A stretch of 46,354 nucleotides of DNA from Desulfococcaceae bacterium HSG9 (GTDB lineage Bacteria; Desulfobacterota; Desulfobacteria; Desulfobacterales; JAUCGF01), in assembly GCA_030378005.1 (NCBI GenBank), contig JAUCGF010000118.1, forward strand, positions 1-46,354, in the 5' to 3' direction. Numbering within the stretch: the first letter of the stretch is position 1; the number at the start of each line of letters is the position of its first letter. Under the pieces are notes generated by a model. That model searched no databases. It had not been told where the DNA came from and was given only the letters and a program-made list of their open reading frames with translations. Of this stretch, positions 43,127-46,354 are shown one piece after another. Position numbers and translations under genes: made by a program.

Positions 43127-44293
43127 CTAAAGCTCTCCTTTGAAGGCGCGTTGCATGAGGGCGTTGAAATTGTCTTCCAGTTCTTTGAGCGAGGCGGTCA
43201 TGGCTTCTTTTTGGATTTCGATTTTTTGGACTTTTTGGGCGAAGGTGCTTTGGAGGCCGAGAGGAGGAAATGGTATATTGAATGCATTCAAATCTTTCTG
43301 TGTTAGCATAGGTTGTGCAGATGAATTATTCATCTGCCACAATTTCTGATTAATTTTTTCATTAACGAAATAAAATCTTAAGTAATTTATATCTACTTTC
43401 TTTGGTCTCATAATTAAAATACAAGGATTAATAGTTGCTTTTCCTATATCTTCAGTAATAGCACCAACTTTACCTATTGTATTTCCTCGTTGAACAATAA
43501 GCAAATCACCTACTTTGATCACAATTTCTGGAGATTCTTCATATTTTTCATTTGAAATGAAAACTGGAGATTTTAAATTGATGTTGCCTTCCTTTGTCAA
43601 ATGTGTAGCCCCCAAAACAAGGGGGCCTGAGTTTCTTAAATCAGTTTTTTTATAACCCTTCCAACCTACTCTTCCTCGAATATCAACTACATTTTTTATC
43701 TTGCAAATTTCCCACCCCTTCGGATTAATCACAGGGTCGCCAAACATATCGTAAAAGAGGCTTTGGATGAGCTGATCCATGAGGGCGATCTGCTCTTTGC
43801 GCTTGTCGATCAGAGCCTGCGCCTTGTCCAGAAGCGCCACAATCCGTTTCTGGGTTTTTAGGGGAGGGAGGGGGATTTTATATGCCCAAAATTTTTTCAT
43901 AACAACTCTTGGCATCTTTGCACCTGAGACGACACCAGATGCCCAATCAACGAATTTTTTTGAACGTAGATAGTAAAGTAAATATGTGTTATCAAGCTTT
44001 GATTTATCGGGATATAGTGGCACTAGCTCCGTCGTTGCGACTGCGAAAGAATCAGGAATAATTACTTTGTTTAGGTAAGGTCTTAACTTTGAATAGAGTA
44101 CATTGTTTTCATCAACATAGCTTGATGATTGGGACGCCGAAGACGCCGTTATAAATTGTTTTCCTACAATATGCCCTGTTTCAGATTCAATTTGATCTAG
44201 AGTGAGATTCCACACAGTTTCATGTGGAGAAATTTCTTTTTTAGATTTGCGAGAAGGTGCTATCTCGCCTAACTTAACATTTTCCCACATCAT
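43127..44293 (-). CDS. hsdS: HsdS, type I specificity subunit
   Basis: A 388-residue subunit with two target recognition domains. TRD1 starts WENVKLGEIAPSRKS and ends in IPLPPLKTQKRIVALLDKAQ, followed by the first conserved helical spacer. TRD2 starts GWEICKIKNVVDIRG and ends FNIPFPPLGLQSTFAQKVQ, followed by the second spacer ending LMQRAFKGEL. The two recognise the halves of a bipartite target. The TRD-coding parts are more AT-rich than the spacers, consistent with TRD exchange. It overlaps hsdM by 4 bp. Confidence 0.95.
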   Translation of the reverse strand: MMWENVKLGEIAPSRKSKKEISPHETVWNLTLDQIESETGHIVGKQFITASSASQSSSYVDENNVLYSKLRPYLNKVIIPDSFAVATTELVPLYPDKSKLDNTYLLYYLRSKKFVDWASGVVSGAKMPRVVMKKFWAYKIPLPPLKTQKRIVALLDKAQALIDKRKEQIALMDQLIQSLFYDMFGDPVINPKGWEICKIKNVVDIRGRVGWKGYKKTDLRNSGPLVLGATHLTKEGNINLKSPVFISNEKYEESPEIVIKVGDLLIVQRGNTIGKVGAITEDIGKATINPCILIMRPKKVDINYLRFYFVNEKINQKLWQMNNSSAQPMLTQKDLNAFNIPFPPLGLQSTFAQKVQKIEIQKEAMTASLKELEDNFNALMQRAFKGEL

Positions 44294-45753
44294 ATAAGCA
44301 TCTCCTGGAGTTCTTTAACTCCATCCATTATGCCCTGCTCCAAAACAGCCACCCGCTCCAAAATCACCGAAGGCGCATCATACACCACCTCTTCATATAC
44401 AATCTCTTTGTAACGATTGATGGAAAGATCATAATCATTGGATTTGATCTCCGCTTTGGGAACCAGAAAGGATTTTTCGGTGCGTTTGCGGCCTGTTTCA
44501 GCGTCCGGATGATCCCATCGTGAGATAATATCGGGAATGTCGTTTGTTTCAACAGGCTGGCGTTTGTCATCCAGACTGAGGCCATCCGCGGTCATGTCGT
44601 AAAACCAGACCTGATCGGTGCCGCCCATGCCGGTTTTCTCGAAAATAATCACCGCGGTGCTGACACCCGCATAAGGTTTGAACACACCCGAAGGCATGGA
44701 AATCACCCCTTTGAGATGATGATTTTCAACGATTTCTTTCCTCAGATTTTTATGCGCCTTGCTGCTGCCGAACAAGACGCCATCCGGAACAATGGTCGCG
44801 CAACGTCCCCCTTTTTTGAGCATGGAGAGCATCAGGGCGATGAACAGGAGTTCGGTCTTTTTGGTTTTGGTGATTTTGAGCAAATCCGCAGTGACATTTT
44901 CGTAATCCAAAGAACCTTTAAAGGGCGGATTGGCCAGAATCAGGGTGCAGGTTTCCCGATCCGGATTCAGATCCGACAGGGAATCCCGATATTCGATATT
45001 GGGCTGTTCAACCCCATGCAGCATCATGTTCATGGCTCCGATACGCAGCATGGTGCGATCCATATCATAACCGTAAAACATGGTCTGGTTGTAATGCCGC
45101 CTGAGCTTGGCGTCGGTGAATAGATCGCTGTGGTGTTCCTGCAAGTACTCGCCGGAAGAAACCAGAAAGCCGGAAGTGCCGGCCGATGGATCGGTGATAA
45201 TATCTTTAGGTGCCGGTTTCATCAGGCGCACCATCATATTGATGATATGCCGGGGCGTGCGAAACTGCCCGTTGGTTCCGGATGTGGCGACTTTGGAAAG
45301 CAGGTATTCATAAAGGTCCCCCTTGGCGTCTTTGCCGGTCATCTGCAATTTATCAATGTCCGTGACAATTTTTTCCAGCATCCCGGGAGTGGGAATCATA
45401 AAGATCGCATCTTCCATATATTTGGAAAAAGCGGAATTTTTATCCCCATGAAGATTCTTGATAAAGGTGAACACCCCTTTTTCGGAATCAGTAAAGACCT
45501 TCATTATCTGCTCGGCCGGTTTCTGCTTAAACTGATGCCATCTCAGTGCCTGTTGATCCTCTTTGAAAATCTTCTCCGCTTCAATCCCCAAAAGCGCGGC
45601 ATTGGCTTCCAGATCGTTTTGTTTGTCATCCAGCCCTTTAATAAAGAGCAGGTAAGTAAACTGCTCAATCACGGTCAACGGATTGGTGATTCCGCCCGTC
45701 CAGAATACTTCCCATATTTTATCGACTTTGTTTCTGATTTCGCCTGTTATCAT
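44290..45753 (-). CDS. hsdM: HsdM, type I N6-adenine DNA methyltransferase subunit
   Basis: A 487-residue methyltransferase subunit. An N-terminal HsdM helical domain (1-150) precedes the AdoMet fold: motif I DPSAGTSGFLVSS (188-200), GYDMDRTMLRIGAMNMMLHG, and the catalytic NPPF (275-278) of N6-adenine enzymes. The C-terminus (ELQEMLI) is helical and contacts HsdS. First gene of hsdM-hsdS-hsdR, all coupled by overlap or direct abutment. Intact and probably active. Confidence 0.96.
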   Translation of the reverse strand: MITGEIRNKVDKIWEVFWTGGITNPLTVIEQFTYLLFIKGLDDKQNDLEANAALLGIEAEKIFKEDQQALRWHQFKQKPAEQIMKVFTDSEKGVFTFIKNLHGDKNSAFSKYMEDAIFMIPTPGMLEKIVTDIDKLQMTGKDAKGDLYEYLLSKVATSGTNGQFRTPRHIINMMVRLMKPAPKDIITDPSAGTSGFLVSSGEYLQEHHSDLFTDAKLRRHYNQTMFYGYDMDRTMLRIGAMNMMLHGVEQPNIEYRDSLSDLNPDRETCTLILANPPFKGSLDYENVTADLLKITKTKKTELLFIALMLSMLKKGGRCATIVPDGVLFGSSKAHKNLRKEIVENHHLKGVISMPSGVFKPYAGVSTAVIIFEKTGMGGTDQVWFYDMTADGLSLDDKRQPVETNDIPDIISRWDHPDAETGRKRTEKSFLVPKAEIKSNDYDLSINRYKEIVYEEVVYDAPSVILERVAVLEQGIMDGVKELQEMLI

Positions 45754-45781
45754 AGTTTTCCTGGTTGTAAGTTATTGGTTT

Positions 45782-46100
45782 TAAGCAATATTCGCCCATT
45801 GGTTTAACCGTTGCTTGCATCAGTCCGTTCAACCGTTTAGCTCGGTCTTTTTCTTTCTTAATTCCATTATGTGAACTGCTCATCACCGATAAATTCACGG
45901 TCAGCTATCAGACATCGGATTATCATCACACCGAATACGCCTATAAAACGGTCAATAAGTCTGATGCGTTCTTTTGTATTCGAATTACCGCACTTGTCTA
46001 AGGTAAACCAGACAAAAGGAATGGCAATTCCTTTATATACGATGCCTGAAGTCTGAATGTTTATATTCAGTCACCCATATTTCCAGTCAGTTCTGTCAAT
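45782..46100 (-). pseudogene. IS4-family transposase fragment, disrupted
   Basis: Reading the minus strand from 46100 gives IDRTDWKYG, a stop, then LNINIQTSGIVYKGIAIPF, VWFTLDKCGNSNTKERIRL, IDRFIGVFGVMIIRCLIAD and REFIGDEQFT. This is the LDRTxWKxG...NINIL...YKGIAIP...GNS.T.ERI...LADREFIG order of IS4-group DDE transposases (DRT Asp and ADREFIG Asp present). A stop follows, and after a shift the frame resumes as KEKDRAKRLNGLMQATVKPMGEY. The start, the Glu-containing end and the terminal repeats are missing. It is dead, and it abuts the hairpin element at 46101. Confidence 0.75.
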
Positions 46101-46226
46101 AGTGTTGTGTCAAAATTTAGCTGACGGGTAGGAGTGCGAACTTCAGTTTGCCAAAACGCTCCAAAAGCGGCAAACTGAAGTCAGCATTCCTGATTTTCAC
46201 CTGTCACCTTAAACTTGACACAACAA
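46101..46226. mobile_element. MITE-like hairpin element, copy B (inverted relative to copy A)
   Basis: 126 bp with terminal inverted repeats (AGTGTTGTGTCAA and TTGACACAACAAT) and a central hairpin (AGGAGTGCGAACTTCAG... and ...CTGAAGTCAGCATTCCT, with mismatches). Its left part corresponds to the complement of the right part of copy A (38951-39077). It starts where the IS4 transposase relic breaks off, as if it had inserted there. Confidence 0.65.
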
Positions 46227-46252
46227 TCAGGGCTGTTCAGTTCTAAAATTTC

Positions 46253-46282
46253 TTGACAGATCAAGTGTTTTTTTGATAAAAT
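46253..46282 (+). promoter_or_regulatory. Sigma-70-like promoter at the right edge
   Basis: TTGACA at 46253-46258, an 18-bp spacer and TAAAAT at 46277-46282. An AAGGAG follows at 46315-46320 and a GTG at 46329 or ATG at 46340 opens a frame to the window edge, so a plus-strand gene probably begins here and continues outside the window. Confidence 0.45.
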
Positions 46283-46354
46283 TACATAAAAAATTAAGAC
46301 GTTGAAGGAGCAAAATCCCTTTATTTAGTGGTATTTGATATGATTTCTGACGAA

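Noticed and set aside
45130..45807. Long plus-strand frame (225 codons)
   Set aside because: Lies antisense within the well-supported hsdM gene; its sequence has no recognisable motif and no ribosome site.

Overview
The window looks like a chromosomal segment of a Gram-negative anaerobic or microaerophilic bacterium, most likely a deltaproteobacterium (Desulfobacterota, Desulfobacterales-like). The grounds are a Sec-exported (clade II) nitrous oxide reductase cluster with accessory c-type cytochromes, an OleABC long-chain olefin pathway, REC-first hybrid histidine kinases with Cys-containing PAS domains, and moderate-to-low G+C with AT-rich spacers full of palindromic repeats. The assignment is inferred from gene content alone.

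Layout. 1-2.5 kb: a relic-rich left edge (partial oxidoreductase N-terminus, a universal-stress-protein stub cut by a hairpin repeat), then a REC-PAS-histidine kinase. 2.8-11.2 kb: housekeeping and metabolism, with a UbiD-type decarboxylase, the site-2 protease RseP, a THI5/NMT1-type ABC importer (ATPase, permease, binding protein), a CoA-binding protein coupled to a small zinc-ribbon protein, and an MtaD/aminofutalosine-deaminase-like amidohydrolase. 11.2-15.6 kb: an oleA-oleB-oleC operon with a family 2 glycosyltransferase where oleD might be expected. 16-19 kb: an unknown coiled-coil membrane protein, a MITE-like element, a long hairpin, a decayed IS5-type transposase and a small coiled-coil protein. 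19.1-24.2 kb: a three-gene, overlapping CRISPR-like cassette, consisting of a 1073-residue polypeptide with several fused RAMP (Cas7-like) domains, a CxxC zinc-finger protein and a Cas6-like RAMP protein, without Cas10, adaptation genes or a CRISPR array in the window. 24.4-27.9 kb: a pyruvate-kinase-C-like protein, MltG behind a six-codon minicistron, and a T7-gp4-like primase/helicase fusion. 28.0-36.7 kb: the nos cluster (nosZ, small exported protein, two cytochromes c, NosB-like membrane protein, nosD, nosF, nosY), whose spacers carry repeated palindromes and whose proteins carry acidic tracts. 37-39.7 kb: a hybrid kinase and two single-domain response regulators. 39.8-45.8 kb: a complete type I restriction-modification operon (hsdM-hsdS-hsdR) bracketed by two inverted copies of a MITE-like hairpin element; the right copy abuts an IS4-family transposase relic.

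The item most worth pursuing is the 19.1-24.2 kb RAMP cassette. It resembles a single-polypeptide type III effector (the Cas7-11/gRAMP idea, or fused III-D effectors) but comes with an unusual partner set. Secondary points are the hairpin family whose outer arms are conserved while the inner stem varies, the palindrome-punctuated nos operon, and the chromosomal primase-helicase with a degraded Toprim motif.
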